Positions 43,820-52,860 of a DNA stretch of 64,000 nt are shown here, one piece after another. Source of the DNA: Hyphomicrobiales bacterium. Lineage in GTDB: Bacteria; Pseudomonadota; Alphaproteobacteria; Rhizobiales; Rhizobiaceae. The stretch spans positions 18,596 to 82,595 of the forward strand of contig UEIF01000010.1 in NCBI GenBank assembly GCA_900468805.1, in the 5' to 3' direction. The notes beneath the pieces were generated by a model. It did no database searches and had not been told where the DNA came from. It saw only the letters and a program-made list of their open reading frames with translations. The position numbers were made by a program, and so were the translations under genes. How positions within the stretch are numbered: the stretch's first letter is position 1; the number at the start of each line of letters is the position of its first letter.

Positions 43820-44854
43820 TCAAGCCGCAACTGCCTGCTGGCGGGCTGTCGCCATGGTCATCTTGCGATCGGCGCGCTCCTGCTGCGGTGAGCGCTGGTA
43901 GAGTTCGCGATAACACTTGGAGAAGTGCGAGGCGGAGACGAAACCGCAGGCGACGGCGACTTCGACGACCGGCATGGAGGACTGCACCAGCAGGTGGCGG
44001 GCGCGGTCGAGGCGGATCTCCAGATAGTAGCGGGCTGGGGAGCGGCCCATTTCCTGGCGGAAGAGGCGTTCGATCTGGCGGCGTGACAGGCCTGCGCCTT
44101 CGGCAATCTCCAGGAGCGACAGCGGTTCGGCGAGATTGCCTTCCATCAGCTCGATGATCGACAGCACCTTGGCGTTCTGGACACCGAGGCGGGCGCGCAG
44201 TGGCAGGCGCTGGCGGTCATGCGGGTTGCGCACGCGATCGGTCAGGTGCTGCTCACAGATACGGTTGACGAGGCTTTCGCCGAAATCCTCGCCGACGAGG
44301 TTCAGCATCATGTCCAGCGATGCCGTGCCGCCGGCGCAGGTGTAGAGATTGTTGTCGATCTCGTAGAGGTCGGCATAGACCTCGACCTGCGGGAAGGCTT
44401 CGGAGAAGCCCGGCAGATTTTCCCAGTGGATCGCGCAGCGCTTGCCGTTCAGGAGACCTGCCTGGGCAAGCACATGCGCGCCCGTACAGAGCGAACCGAC
44501 GGCGACGCCTCGATTGTAGGATTCGCGCAGCCAGGCATTGACGGATTTATGGTTGAAAGTCTCGACATCGATGCCGGAACAGACGAGCACCATGCCCGGC
44601 CGGTTTTCGCCGCCAAGATGGCGGCGCTCTTCGGCGAGCGATGAATTGGCCTCCACGCCGATGCCGCAGGAGGAATAGACCTTTTCGCCGTCGACGGAGC
44701 TCAGGCGCCACGTATAGGCCTGATAGCCGAGCATGCGGTTTGCGATGCGCAGGGTATCCACTGCCGCTGCAAAGGGCAGCATGGTGAATTGCGGGACCAT
44801 GAAGAAGACTACGGAACGTTTCTTGAGCTGCATCTTGTTCATTGGAAAATCCAT
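43820..44854 (-). CDS. GlxA-family AraC regulator with DJ-1/PfpI-like domain (GbdR/CdhR type)
   Basis: A regulator of about 344 residues. The N-terminal half (to about 200) is a DJ-1/PfpI-like amidotransferase fold used as a sensor: VVFFMVPQFTMLPFAAAVD near the start, VLVCSGIDVE, and the nucleophile-elbow-like VGSLCTGAHVLAQAGLL. The C-terminal ~100 residues are an AraC domain (LSLLEIAEGAGLSRRQIERL and VAVACGFVSASHFSKCYREL). GbdR and CdhR of this family control betaine and carnitine catabolism, which would fit the dimethylglycine dehydrogenase-like gene 2.7 kb away, but they are not adjacent. Several ATGs (44872, 44854, 44842, 44833) are possible; none has a clear ribosome-binding site. Confidence 0.85.
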   Translation of the reverse strand: MDFPMNKMQLKKRSVVFFMVPQFTMLPFAAAVDTLRIANRMLGYQAYTWRLSSVDGEKVYSSCGIGVEANSSLAEERRHLGGENRPGMVLVCSGIDVETFNHKSVNAWLRESYNRGVAVGSLCTGAHVLAQAGLLNGKRCAIHWENLPGFSEAFPQVEVYADLYEIDNNLYTCAGGTASLDMMLNLVGEDFGESLVNRICEQHLTDRVRNPHDRQRLPLRARLGVQNAKVLSIIELMEGNLAEPLSLLEIAEGAGLSRRQIERLFRQEMGRSPARYYLEIRLDRARHLLVQSSMPVVEVAVACGFVSASHFSKCYRELYQRSPQQERADRKMTMATARQQAVAA

Positions 44855-45050
44855 GCTCGAGGGCGACTGCATATTGGTCGCGTGGAATGCGTCGTTCCGA
44901 TGTTCCAAAAGCGACACTGGCATGGATAAATGCGGCTAGGAAGAGCAAATCTGCGACATCAGCAGTGATTTGCGGCGCGAGCAGAGAAAATGGCCTCGAT
45001 GCTGCGCTGTGGTCTTGTGAAATTCACTGGGGAATAGCAGGCGGCGGAGA

Positions 45051-45088
45051 TGAAAAAGGCGGTGCTGCGTTGGGACAGACACCGCCTT
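45051..45088 (-). terminator. Intrinsic terminator after the DUF1127 gene
   Basis: Stem AAGGCGGTG / CACCGCCTT with a 15-base loop, followed on the minus strand by a five-T run. It lies 54 bases past the DUF1127 stop. Confidence 0.75.
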
Positions 45089-45141
45089 CAGCTTGGGAGG
45101 TATGTCGTATTCATTGCATGGTGCATTCATGAGCCCTGTCT

Positions 45142-45345
45142 TTAGTGAGCTCTGTCTTTGCCGGTCTCGTCGGCGCTCGGCCAGCCGATATCCTTGCGGA
45201 TGTCGAGGGGCATGGATTCGATCTGGCGTTCCGTCTGCCACCGGCGCCATGCGCGCACGAGCCTGTCGGCATAGAAACCGAACGAAGAATGTCTGCTATA
45301 GGATGAAAGGTCCTTGCCGCCATCCCTGTAAGTCAACGAGGTCAT
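45142..45345 (-). CDS. DUF1127-family small basic protein
   Basis: A 67-residue arginine-rich protein. The DUF1127 core is ADRLVRAWRRWQTERQIESM followed by PLDIRKDIGWPSADE (about residues 26-60). Small DUF1127 proteins of Rhizobiaceae affect growth, phosphate and carbon metabolism, in part through RNA binding; direct function here is unknown. Start ATG 45345 has AGGAAA about seven bases upstream. A second small basic gene lies 120 bases upstream on the same strand. Confidence 0.85.
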   Translation of the reverse strand: MTSLTYRDGGKDLSSYSRHSSFGFYADRLVRAWRRWQTERQIESMPLDIRKDIGWPSADETGKDRAH

Positions 45346-45464
45346 TGCCGTTTCCTTTCCTTGCTGGATCCGGGATTCCCGTGTCCTTGAAGTGAAATAT
45401 GCGCTTGCGGGACTCATCATTCAAACGAATAGATTTTATGAGTACCATAAGCGATTTTGAACTA

Positions 45465-45629
45465 TCACCGCTCCTCGTCGAGAGCGGGCAGGGCGCAGAT
45501 ATCGGCCGCGATGTGCGACGGATATTGCTTCATTTCCTGCCTGATCTTTTCACGTGCAGCCACCCGAAACAGGCGCGCACGGAATGCGAAGAAAGCCTGG
45601 AGGATGTTGAAGCCTGCTGTTTGCGACAT
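45465..45629 (-). CDS. Very small protein, possibly DUF1127-like
   Basis: A 54-codon gene running from ATG 45629 to TGA at 45465. The start is backed by an excellent AAAAAGGAGG Shine-Dalgarno sequence six bases upstream. The peptide begins MSQTAGFNILQAFFAFRARL, has a basic helix (FRVAAREKIRQEMKQYPSH) and ends in the acidic-hydrophobic tail DICALPALDEER. It resembles the helical, Arg-rich small proteins of the DUF1127 type and precedes a clear DUF1127 gene, but the family match is uncertain. Confidence 0.65.
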   Translation of the reverse strand: MSQTAGFNILQAFFAFRARLFRVAAREKIRQEMKQYPSHIAADICALPALDEER

Positions 45630-45848
45630 GATCGGCCTCCTTTTTCTTCAGCCTCATCGTCACAACTAAAATATAGGTACTGAGGCTGGTTCAAACAAAT
45701 GAAATGAACTGGCTCTTAGGTTCAGAGAAATTGAAAGATGGTAGGGCCGTGCCCATGGCTGTGAAGGGCTGCATTCGGCAGCTCTTCAAGCCTGATGGCG
45801 ACATGCAAAGGGAGTAAGCGGATGTGCAGGCGACCTATGTGCAGGCCG

Positions 45849-47750
45849 TCAGATGACCATCTGTTCACCAAGCTCCACTACGCGGTTGCTGGGAAGCTGG
45901 AAATAATCTGAGGGATCTATGGCGAAGCCCGCCATGGCGATGAAGAGCCGGTCCTGCCAGGCCGGAAGACCGGTATTCGGATCCCCGACGAGCTTGCGCC
46001 TGCCGACATAGAACGAAGTCGACATGATCTCGAAATCGAAGCCCGCCTTGCGGCAGAGCGGCAGGGCCTTGGAAACGTCCTGGTCCTCCATGAAGCCGAA
46101 CAGGAGCTGGATCTTGATGAAGCGCTCCGACAGCTTTTCGATCGTCACCCGATCCGTTTCCGACACATAGGGCCGCGGCGCGGTCTTCACGTTGAGGATG
46201 ACGTTGCGCGCGTGCAGGACGCGATTGTGCTTCAGATTGTGCAGGAGCACGCCGGGCGTCATGTCGGGAAGGCTGGTCAGGAAGATCGCCGTGCCGGGGA
46301 CCTGAGCGGGAGCGTGATCCGATTTCCGTTCAATCGACGCAAGAAATTGGATCAGAGGTATGTCGTTGCTTGCGGACTTCTGGCGCACCAGCTTGGTTCC
46401 CTTCCTCCAGGTCCACATCATCACCATGAGCGCGCCGGCGATCAGCACGGGAACGTAGCCGCCGTCGTGGATCTTCAGGAGGTTCGCGCCGAGAAAGATG
46501 CTCTCAAGCAGGAGGAGCGGCAGGAGTGCGGCGAGCGCCGTGAGCACGTTCCATCCCCAGACGACGCGGAGAAACTGGAAGGACAGGATCGTGGTGACGA
46601 CCATCGCACCCGTGACCGAAATTCCGTAGGCCGTGGCAAGGGCCTCTGACGAACCGAAGGCGAAGATCAGGGCAAGCACGCCAAGCAGCAGCGCCATATT
46701 GACCGCCGGGACATAGATCTGGCCGGTATTGGAGGCGGAGGTGAAGCAGATCTCCAGCCGCGGCAGGAAACCGAGATGGATTGCCTGACGGGCTAGCGAG
46801 AACGCCCCGGTGATGACGGCCTGGCTGGCGATGATCGTGGCAGCCGTGGCAAGGATGACCACGGGAAGGATCGCCCATTCCGGAAACATCAGGAAGAACG
46901 GATCAGACGCGGCCTGCGGGTTGGCGAGCACGAGCGCGCCCTGGCCGAGATAGTTGAGGAGCAGCGAGGGGAAGACCACAGCGAACCAGGCGACCTGGAT
47001 CGGCTTCCTGCCGAAATGGCCGAGATCGGCATAGAGCGCCTCCGCGCCCGTTACGGTCAGGAAGACGGCGCCGAGGACCACGAGGCCGATGAGGCCCGCA
47101 TGGGTGATGAAGTCGAAGGCGTAGAGCGGATTGAGTGCTGCGAAGATCGCGGGGTCGTCGGCGATGTGGGCAAGCCCGGCAAGGCCCATCACGAGGAACC
47201 ACAGGAGCGTTATCGGGCCGAAGAGTTTTGACACGGAGGCCGTGCCGACCGACTGCACCAGGAACAGGAGCAGCATGATCGCGACGGCGATCGGCAGGAT
47301 GTATGGCGTGAAGACCGGAGTGACGAGCTTCAACCCTTCGAGCGCCGACAGCACGGAGAGCGCAGGCGTGATCATCGCGTCGCCGATGAAGAGCGCGGCA
47401 CCGATGATCCCTGCGAAGAAAAAGACGGTGGCGTGCCGGCTGGTTTTCTTCATGAGGAGGGCCAGCAGGGAAAGGGTCCCGCCTTCGCCCTCATTGTCTG
47501 CCCTCAGCAGAAACAGCACGTATTTGAACGTGACGATGATCGTCAGCGTCCAGATCATCAGCGAGATCAGGCCGATAACTTCCTGTGGGGTGACGCCGTC
47601 ATGGGCGAAGGGCCGCAGCGCTTCGCGGAAGGCATAGAGCGGGCTCGTTCCGATATCTCCATAGACCACTCCAACCGCCCCGAGCAGGAGGGCCGCAAAC
47701 TTTTGTTGGCCTGCATGAGACCGGTCTGCGTCGTGGGCGGTGGCTGACAT
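45849..47750 (-). CDS. kup: KUP-type potassium uptake transporter
   Basis: A 633-residue K+/H+ symporter of the inner membrane. The N-terminal family signature [19 protein letters not shown] (about residues 27-45) is intact, followed by about twelve hydrophobic helices and a ~170-residue cytoplasmic C-terminal domain (from about 460: [19 protein letters not shown] in part [18 protein letters not shown]). [21 protein letters not shown] (about 119-138) is another conserved segment. It takes up potassium under low-pH or low-K+ conditions. AAGGA lies six bases before the ATG. Rhizobia often have several Kup paralogues; which one this is cannot be decided. Confidence 0.95.
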   Translation of the reverse strand: MSATAHDADRSHAGQQKFAALLLGAVGVVYGDIGTSPLYAFREALRPFAHDGVTPQEVIGLISLMIWTLTIIVTFKYVLFLLRADNEGEGGTLSLLALLMKKTSRHATVFFFAGIIGAALFIGDAMITPALSVLSALEGLKLVTPVFTPYILPIAVAIMLLLFLVQSVGTASVSKLFGPITLLWFLVMGLAGLAHIADDPAIFAALNPLYAFDFITHAGLIGLVVLGAVFLTVTGAEALYADLGHFGRKPIQVAWFAVVFPSLLLNYLGQGALVLANPQAASDPFFLMFPEWAILPVVILATAATIIASQAVITGAFSLARQAIHLGFLPRLEICFTSASNTGQIYVPAVNMALLLGVLALIFAFGSSEALATAYGISVTGAMVVTTILSFQFLRVVWGWNVLTALAALLPLLLLESIFLGANLLKIHDGGYVPVLIAGALMVMMWTWRKGTKLVRQKSASNDIPLIQFLASIERKSDHAPAQVPGTAIFLTSLPDMTPGVLLHNLKHNRVLHARNVILNVKTAPRPYVSETDRVTIEKLSERFIKIQLLFGFMEDQDVSKALPLCRKAGFDFEIMSTSFYVGRRKLVGDPNTGLPAWQDRLFIAMAGFAIDPSDYFQLPSNRVVELGEQMVI

Positions 47751-47884
47751 GGAGATCCTTTGATTGTTGTCCGGCCTTGATCGTCGTTCGGAATGAAGGA
47801 TATGGGGCGCAAGGCTGAGAATGGCACGTCGGGTCGCGGTGAGCGGCCGTCAGACCGCTCGCATCGCGGCCCTGATCGTGGCGA

Positions 47885-49189
47885 TCATGTTTCCGCCCGC
47901 GCATCGTTCTTCGCCAGCGCGCTGACGAGAAGCTTGTCGACGCGTCGCCCGTCGAGGTCGATCACCTCGAATTTCCAATCGTTCTTGACGAAGGTCTCGC
48001 CAAGCTCGGGCAGGTGCTTCAGTTCTTCCAGGACGAGACCGGCGACGGTCTGATATTCGACGTCTGCGTCAACAGGGAAATTCATGAATTCCGAAAACTC
48101 GTCGATCGGCGTCCATCCGGAAACCAGGTAGGAGCCGTCGTCGCGTCGCTTGATCGCCGGTTCCTCGCCGGAGGCCGCGTCGCCGAAAACGCCCATGATG
48201 GATTCAAGGATGTCGCCTGACGTGATGACACCTTCGAAGTGGCCATATTCGTCAAAAACGAGAACCATATGCTGCGACGACTTCCTGATGGATTCGATCA
48301 CCGAGGAGGCGGGAGCAAGATCCGAGATGATCGGAACATCCCGTACCAGCGTCATGATGTCGACCGTCCGGTTGGCTTCAAGGGCATCGTAATAGTCCTT
48401 GACGGCGAGAACGCCGAGAACCTCGTCGGAGCTGCCCTTGCGGGCCGGCAGTCGCGTTCGCGATGTCGACTGAATGGTCTTGCGAATCTCCTCGGCGGTA
48501 TCTTCGATATCGACCAGCTCGACATCGCGCCGCGGCGTCATGAGAGCGCGCGCCGTTCTGTCGGCAAGGCGCATGACGCCGGTGATCATGGCGGACTCGC
48601 CGATTTCGATCACGCCGGCGCTCTGGGCTTCCGCGAGAACCGTCTTGATCTCCTCATCGGTGACGCCATCGCTGTTCCTGCCCGATTGGCCGAGCAGGGC
48701 GAGAACGAGTTTGCCCGAGCCGTCGAGCAGCCAGACGAGCGGCAATGCAGCCTTCGACAGGTAGGTCATCGTCGGCGCGACCCTGGCGGCGACGGCTTCC
48801 GGCGCGCGAAGGGCCACCTGCTTGGGCACCAGCTCGCCGATGATGAGGGAGAGATAGGTGATCGCCACGACGACCGTACCGACGCCGAGCCCATCCGCCC
48901 AGGCATCGGGAAGCCCCTGCGCCAGAAGCCAGGTGGAGAATCGCGCGCCGAGCGTGGCACCCGAGAAGGCACCAGAGAGGACGCCGACGAGAGTGATGCC
49001 GATCTGAACCGTCGACAGGAAACGGCCGGGATCCTCGGCGAGGTGCAGGGCCAGTCGCGCTCCTCTGCTTCCCTGGTCTGCCATAACCCTGAGGCGTGCC
49101 GGGCGGGCGGAGACGATCGCGAGCTCCGACATGGCAAGGACGCCGTTGAGAATGGTGAGAAGGACGACGATGGCTATTTCGGTAAACAA
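47885..49189 (-). CDS. HlyC/CorC-family membrane protein with DUF21 and CBS domains
   Basis: A 434-residue protein: an N-terminal DUF21/CNNM membrane domain (about residues 1-190; TEIAIVVLLTILNGVLAMSE and later helices), a CBS pair (about 210-335; MTPRRDVELVDIEDTAEEI and HMVLVFDEYGHFEGVITSGD) and a CorC_HlyC C-terminal domain (about 350-425; YLVSGWTPIDEFSEFM). Members take part in Mg2+/Co2+ export or are called hemolysins for historical reasons. The start appears to be TTG 49189 with AGG seven bases upstream, since the conserved first helix begins at once. Confidence 0.88.
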   Translation of the reverse strand: MFTEIAIVVLLTILNGVLAMSELAIVSARPARLRVMADQGSRGARLALHLAEDPGRFLSTVQIGITLVGVLSGAFSGATLGARFSTWLLAQGLPDAWADGLGVGTVVVAITYLSLIIGELVPKQVALRAPEAVAARVAPTMTYLSKAALPLVWLLDGSGKLVLALLGQSGRNSDGVTDEEIKTVLAEAQSAGVIEIGESAMITGVMRLADRTARALMTPRRDVELVDIEDTAEEIRKTIQSTSRTRLPARKGSSDEVLGVLAVKDYYDALEANRTVDIMTLVRDVPIISDLAPASSVIESIRKSSQHMVLVFDEYGHFEGVITSGDILESIMGVFGDAASGEEPAIKRRDDGSYLVSGWTPIDEFSEFMNFPVDADVEYQTVAGLVLEELKHLPELGETFVKNDWKFEVIDLDGRRVDKLLVSALAKNDARAET

Positions 49190-49478
49190 ACTTTGGCCTG
49201 TTTTGATGACAACGATCCGTCGAAACTATGCGATCTCGCTTCGCTTTGCGATAGTTGCCGTCGAAGATCGAGCTCTTCAGGCAAGATAATTGTGGCGGGA
49301 CTTCCTACAGCCAGCGCAACCGGAGAACCGCACAACGGCATCTTCCGGAAACGGAGCTTCATGTAATCCGCTGCTCATAAACCGCCTCTTAAGGATCTAT
49401 TGACCATAATGAAGGCTTAACGCCGCCGCGTATGCGGTGCCTGTGATGTTTTCGTGTCTCGCACCAAGGACGAAGCCT

Positions 49479-50885
49479 GTGTCCCTTCATCAAGCCATCG
49501 CCGCCATTCCAGCGACCGCGTCTGCGTGGTTTCTGTCTGTCGTCGCCTATCGCGTGGCGATCGTTGTGGCCTTCGTTTTTGCCGTCATTGCCGGATCGAG
49601 CGAGGCAGCGGCAGAGGACAGGGCGCTGAAGCTCTACTTCACGCATACGGGCGAGCGTGCGACGATCGTCTTCAAGCGCAACGGCAAGTTCGACCAGCGC
49701 GGCCTCAACCAGATCAACCGCTTCCTGCGCGACTGGCGGCGCAATGAACCGGCCAGGATGGACCCGCGGCTGCTCGATCTCGTCTGGGAGGTCTATCGAA
49801 AGAGCGGGGCGAAGGAGGCAATCCACGTCGTCTCGGCCTACCGCTCGCCTGCCACCAACAACATGCTGCGCAACCGCTCGCGCAATACCGGTGTCGCCAA
49901 GCGCAGCCAGCACATGCTCGGCAAGGCGATGGATTTCTATATTCCCGGCGTCAAGCTCGCGACGCTGCGCGGGCTTGCCATGCAGATGCAAGTCGGCGGT
50001 GTGGGCTATTACCCGACATCGGGTTCGCCCTTCGTGCATCTCGATGTCGGCAATGTGCGCGCCTGGCCGCGCATGTCGCGCCAGGAGCTGGCGCGACTTT
50101 TCCCCGACGGACGCACGATCCACCTGCCGGCGGACGGTCGGCCGCTTCCGGGCTATCAGGTGGCGCTTGCCGACCGCAAGAAGGGTATCCGCTCCGCGCC
50201 AATCGAGATTGCCGCAAGCGAGGATGAGGATGACGATGCGCCTGTAACGCCAAAGGCAGCGGCACCGGCCCTGCTGACCGCACGTGCGGCAGCACCTGCG
50301 AAGGCACCTGATCCCGTCGTGACCGGAAGCCTTGTCACCGCCATGCTGCCGACGCCGCAGAAGCGGGCCGAGATCGGACTGGCGCCGCAGCTTGCCAAGC
50401 CCGAGGACAAGGCGGTTGCCGACCGGGCCTTTGCCGATCTTGCCTCGCTTACTGTTCCGCTGCCAGTGCTGCGGCCTGTTGAAATCGAGGCCGTGGAGAG
50501 CGAAACGCCCGCACCTGTACCCGCGGTTGCTGCTGTGCTGGCATCCGTACAGGCGGCCCCGGCCGATTTCACGCGCTTCGTTGTCGGTCGCAAGCCCGCC
50601 AATACCTCAGATATCGCCGACCGGCTGACTCATCCCGCGCCGACGGCTGAGCAGATCGCGGTGTTGCCGGTTTCCGCGTCGGAGCATGTCTCAGGCGGCG
50701 TCGGCGAGATGTCCGCACGAGCGCTGATTGCCTGGGCAGTGCGGTCGCCAGAAGCGTCGGTCGGACTTACGGCGCCTGCTATGGTCGGCAATACCTATCC
50801 GAAGGCTGTCGGCGGGGGCAGGACGGTTGCTTCAGGTGCGGCGGGAAAGAGTTTCAAGACCAACCGTTTCGGTACTGAGGGCTAA
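49479..50885 (+). CDS. DUF882 (YcbK/MepK-like) peptidoglycan peptidase
   Basis: A 468-residue exported protein. A hydrophobic signal (VAIVVAFVFAVIAGSSEAAA) ends near residue 45. The DUF882 domain (about 48-215) is M15-like, with zinc ligands in RSQHMLGKAMDF (His...Asp) and FVHLDVG (His). It should cleave peptide cross-links in the cell wall. The remaining ~250 residues are an Ala/Pro/Val-rich, low-complexity tail with an acidic run (SEDEDDD), without recognised domain. GTG 49479 with AAGGA eight bases upstream fits better than the open codons upstream to 49437. Regulation is not evident. Confidence 0.85.
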   Translation: MSLHQAIAAIPATASAWFLSVVAYRVAIVVAFVFAVIAGSSEAAAEDRALKLYFTHTGERATIVFKRNGKFDQRGLNQINRFLRDWRRNEPARMDPRLLDLVWEVYRKSGAKEAIHVVSAYRSPATNNMLRNRSRNTGVAKRSQHMLGKAMDFYIPGVKLATLRGLAMQMQVGGVGYYPTSGSPFVHLDVGNVRAWPRMSRQELARLFPDGRTIHLPADGRPLPGYQVALADRKKGIRSAPIEIAASEDEDDDAPVTPKAAAPALLTARAAAPAKAPDPVVTGSLVTAMLPTPQKRAEIGLAPQLAKPEDKAVADRAFADLASLTVPLPVLRPVEIEAVESETPAPVPAVAAVLASVQAAPADFTRFVVGRKPANTSDIADRLTHPAPTAEQIAVLPVSASEHVSGGVGEMSARALIAWAVRSPEASVGLTAPAMVGNTYPKAVGGGRTVASGAAGKSFKTNRFGTEG

Positions 50886-50978
50886 AGTGTCATCGATCCG
50901 ATCCCTTGGGGTCGGATTGACTTTCAATCAAATGCAATGATAATGCCTCATCATTCAGAAAAATTGAAAGATGTGACG

Positions 50979-51878
50979 ATGACAATCCCGTTTCGCCGTC
51001 CCATTCCGCTGCTCGACAATGATGTGCTGCGCACCTTCGTAGCCATTGCAGAGACCGGTAATTTTTCGACTGCCGCCGAAACCGTCTTCCGCACGCCGTC
51101 GGCCGTTTCCATGCAGATCAAGAAGCTAGAGGAACAGCTTGGTGTCACACTGTTTCGCCGCGATGCGCGATCGGTGACGCTGACGCAGCATGGCGAAATG
51201 CTGCTGTCCTATGCACGCAACATCCTGGCGCTCTCCAACGAGGCAGTATCGCGCTTCATCATGCCTGAGCTCAGCGGCGTGGTGCGGCTCGGCGCGCCCG
51301 AGGATATCGGCGAGCGGCTGCTGCCGCAGATACTGAAGAGTTTTGCACAGATCTATCCGGGTATCATGGTCGACGTGACGATCGACATGAGCATCGGCCT
51401 GAAGAAGCGGATGGAGGAGCAACGCCTCGATCTCGCTCTCATCAACTGCGCCACGCGGCCTTTCCCGACCAATGGTGAGGTCGTCTATCGCGAACGGCTC
51501 GTCTGGGCAGGCGCCAAGTGCGGTTCGGCGCATCGGCGCGACCCACTGCCGATCTCGATCTGGGAAGACGGCTGCATCTGGCGGCAGGAAGCGATCTCCC
51601 AGCTGGAGCGCAACAAGCGGCCTTATCGCGTCGCCTATCTCAGCGCGCACACGATGGCGCAGCGCGCCGCCGTGGTCTCCGATCTCGCCATCGCGCCGCT
51701 GCCACTCTCCTATGTCAGCGAGGATATGGCGATCCTCGGCATCCAGGAGGGGCTGCCGGAATTGGGCTCTTTCGACATCCAGCTGCTCACCGCATCGCAG
51801 ATGACGGGGCCGATCGAAACGGTCGCCGACAGCATCCGCGCATCCTTCGCCGAAAGGTCGAAAGCGGCGGCTGCCTGA
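50979..51878 (+). CDS. LysR-family transcriptional regulator (LrhA-like)
   Basis: A 299-residue LTTR. The helix-turn-helix is LDNDVLRTFVAIAETGNFST followed by AAETVFRTPSAVSMQIKKLE (about residues 12-50), the version seen in the LrhA/HexA branch. A substrate-binding-like domain covers about 95-290. Target and ligand are unknown; LrhA-type proteins regulate motility and virulence in other bacteria. Possible starts are ATG 50937, 50943, 50979; the last begins the conserved block. No clear inverted repeat is seen upstream. Upstream is the DUF882 gene, downstream an entericidin-like gene. Confidence 0.85.
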   Translation: MTIPFRRPIPLLDNDVLRTFVAIAETGNFSTAAETVFRTPSAVSMQIKKLEEQLGVTLFRRDARSVTLTQHGEMLLSYARNILALSNEAVSRFIMPELSGVVRLGAPEDIGERLLPQILKSFAQIYPGIMVDVTIDMSIGLKKRMEEQRLDLALINCATRPFPTNGEVVYRERLVWAGAKCGSAHRRDPLPISIWEDGCIWRQEAISQLERNKRPYRVAYLSAHTMAQRAAVVSDLAIAPLPLSYVSEDMAILGIQEGLPELGSFDIQLLTASQMTGPIETVADSIRASFAERSKAAAA

Positions 51879-51973
51879 TTTCTTTTAGCCGGTGAACTTT
51901 TCGCTCACGAATGCGTTATCCCGCCCGGACGGCATTGGCCGTTCGGGGTTGATTTCACAAAAGGATTTCGCAC

Positions 51974-52129
51974 ATGACGACCACGGGTAAAATCGCAGCC
52001 GCCTTTATGGTCCTTCTTGCACTTTCTTCCTGCGCCAATACGATCCGCGGCGTCGGCAGGGATACGGCAAGTGCCGTCAACGCAACGCAGGATGCCGGCC
52101 GCAGTGTCGATCGCGCAGCGAAGAGATAA
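51974..52129 (+). CDS. Entericidin-like small lipoprotein
   Basis: A 51-residue lipoprotein. The peptide MTTTGKIAAAFMVLLALSSC has a lipobox LSSC with the acylated Cys at residue 20; the mature end (ANTIRGVGRDTASAVNATQD and a basic tail) is typical of EcnA/EcnB entericidins: ANT-GVG-D and repeated Ala/Thr. In E. coli this locus is a toxin/antidote pair under stress control, but only one member is seen here. AAGGA lies eight bases before the ATG. It is too short to be found by length-filtered gene callers. Confidence 0.85.
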   Translation: MTTTGKIAAAFMVLLALSSCANTIRGVGRDTASAVNATQDAGRSVDRAAKR

Positions 52130-52135
52130 ACAGGT

Positions 52136-52486
52136 TCAGATTTTCGAAGTCGGATAAGCTTTTTCCAGCCCGCCGGATCGGGTCAGCCCGGTCCGGAATG
52201 CGGCATAGGCAGGGTGCTGGCTGGAGCGTGCCGCTTCCATGAGCCTGATCTGCAGCCGGTCGGGCCCAGCTTCACCGATCCACTTGCCGAGAGTTTCGAG
52301 CTTCAGCGAGTTGAGAAGGCGCGAGGCGGAGGCGACATCGAGATGCCGATATAGGCCAGCGAGCAGGTTATCGTCCTGCGCCGGGTTTTCCATCAGCAGC
52401 GACAGATAGGATTTATCGGTTTCCGAGAGCGCCGCGAGTTTTTCCGCGACGGTATCGCGATCGGGGAAGGGCACCGTGCCAGTCAT
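52136..52486 (-). CDS. Hypothetical protein
   Basis: A 116-residue soluble protein, mainly helical (AEKLAALSETDKSYLSLLME, ASASRLLNSLKLETLGKWIG). No signal peptide, membrane segment or recognisable domain. Its stop lies only seven bases from that of the entericidin-like gene, which runs the other way. It has normal rhizobial codon use, so it is likely a real gene; only a weak AAGGA-like site (AAGGACTGGACG) precedes the ATG, at an unusually long distance. Confidence 0.6.
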   Translation of the reverse strand: MTGTVPFPDRDTVAEKLAALSETDKSYLSLLMENPAQDDNLLAGLYRHLDVASASRLLNSLKLETLGKWIGEAGPDRLQIRLMEAARSSQHPAYAAFRTGLTRSGGLEKAYPTSKI

Positions 52487-52519
52487 GACGAATCGTCCAG
52501 TCCTTGTTGTCAGGAAGGT

Positions 52520-52854
52520 TTATAGACTGGCCTTGACCTTCTCGGCTACATCGACCGGAACCCATCGGCTCCAGAGTTCCTCATAATTCTGCAGGAAATA
52601 GACGGCCGTACTTTCGTTATCCTCACCGTTTTCATCCTGCCATGCCAGCCCTGGCTGATGGTCTCGTTATCCCAGCTGCGTGCCTTCAGACAGGTCATGA
52701 CGGCGCCGGCGCGGTCGGCGAAGGACCGGGTCATCAGCGTGAAGGCCTGCGACACCGGATAGGCGTTCATCCTGGGATTGGCGCAGCCCCGAACCGAAGT
52801 GCAGGCATTCCATTCGGCTGGATCATGCGGCACGCCGAAATCCAGGAGCTTCAT
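52520..52854 (-). pseudogene. Frameshifted C-terminal remnant of a glycine betaine/proline-binding protein (OpuAC/ProX family)
   Basis: One frame reads FGVPHDPAEWNACTSVRGCA, then MNAYPVSQAFTLMTRSFADR and KARSWDNETISQ. After a one-base loss near 52650 the adjoining frame continues LAWQDENGEDNESTAVYFLQ, NYEELWSRWVPVDVAEKVKA and SL-stop at 52520. The joined sequence has the look of the C-terminal lobe of an OpuAC substrate-binding protein. Only about a third of such a protein is present and no permease or ATPase gene is nearby, so this is a broken relic. Confidence 0.75.
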
Positions 52855-52860
52855 AATTAG

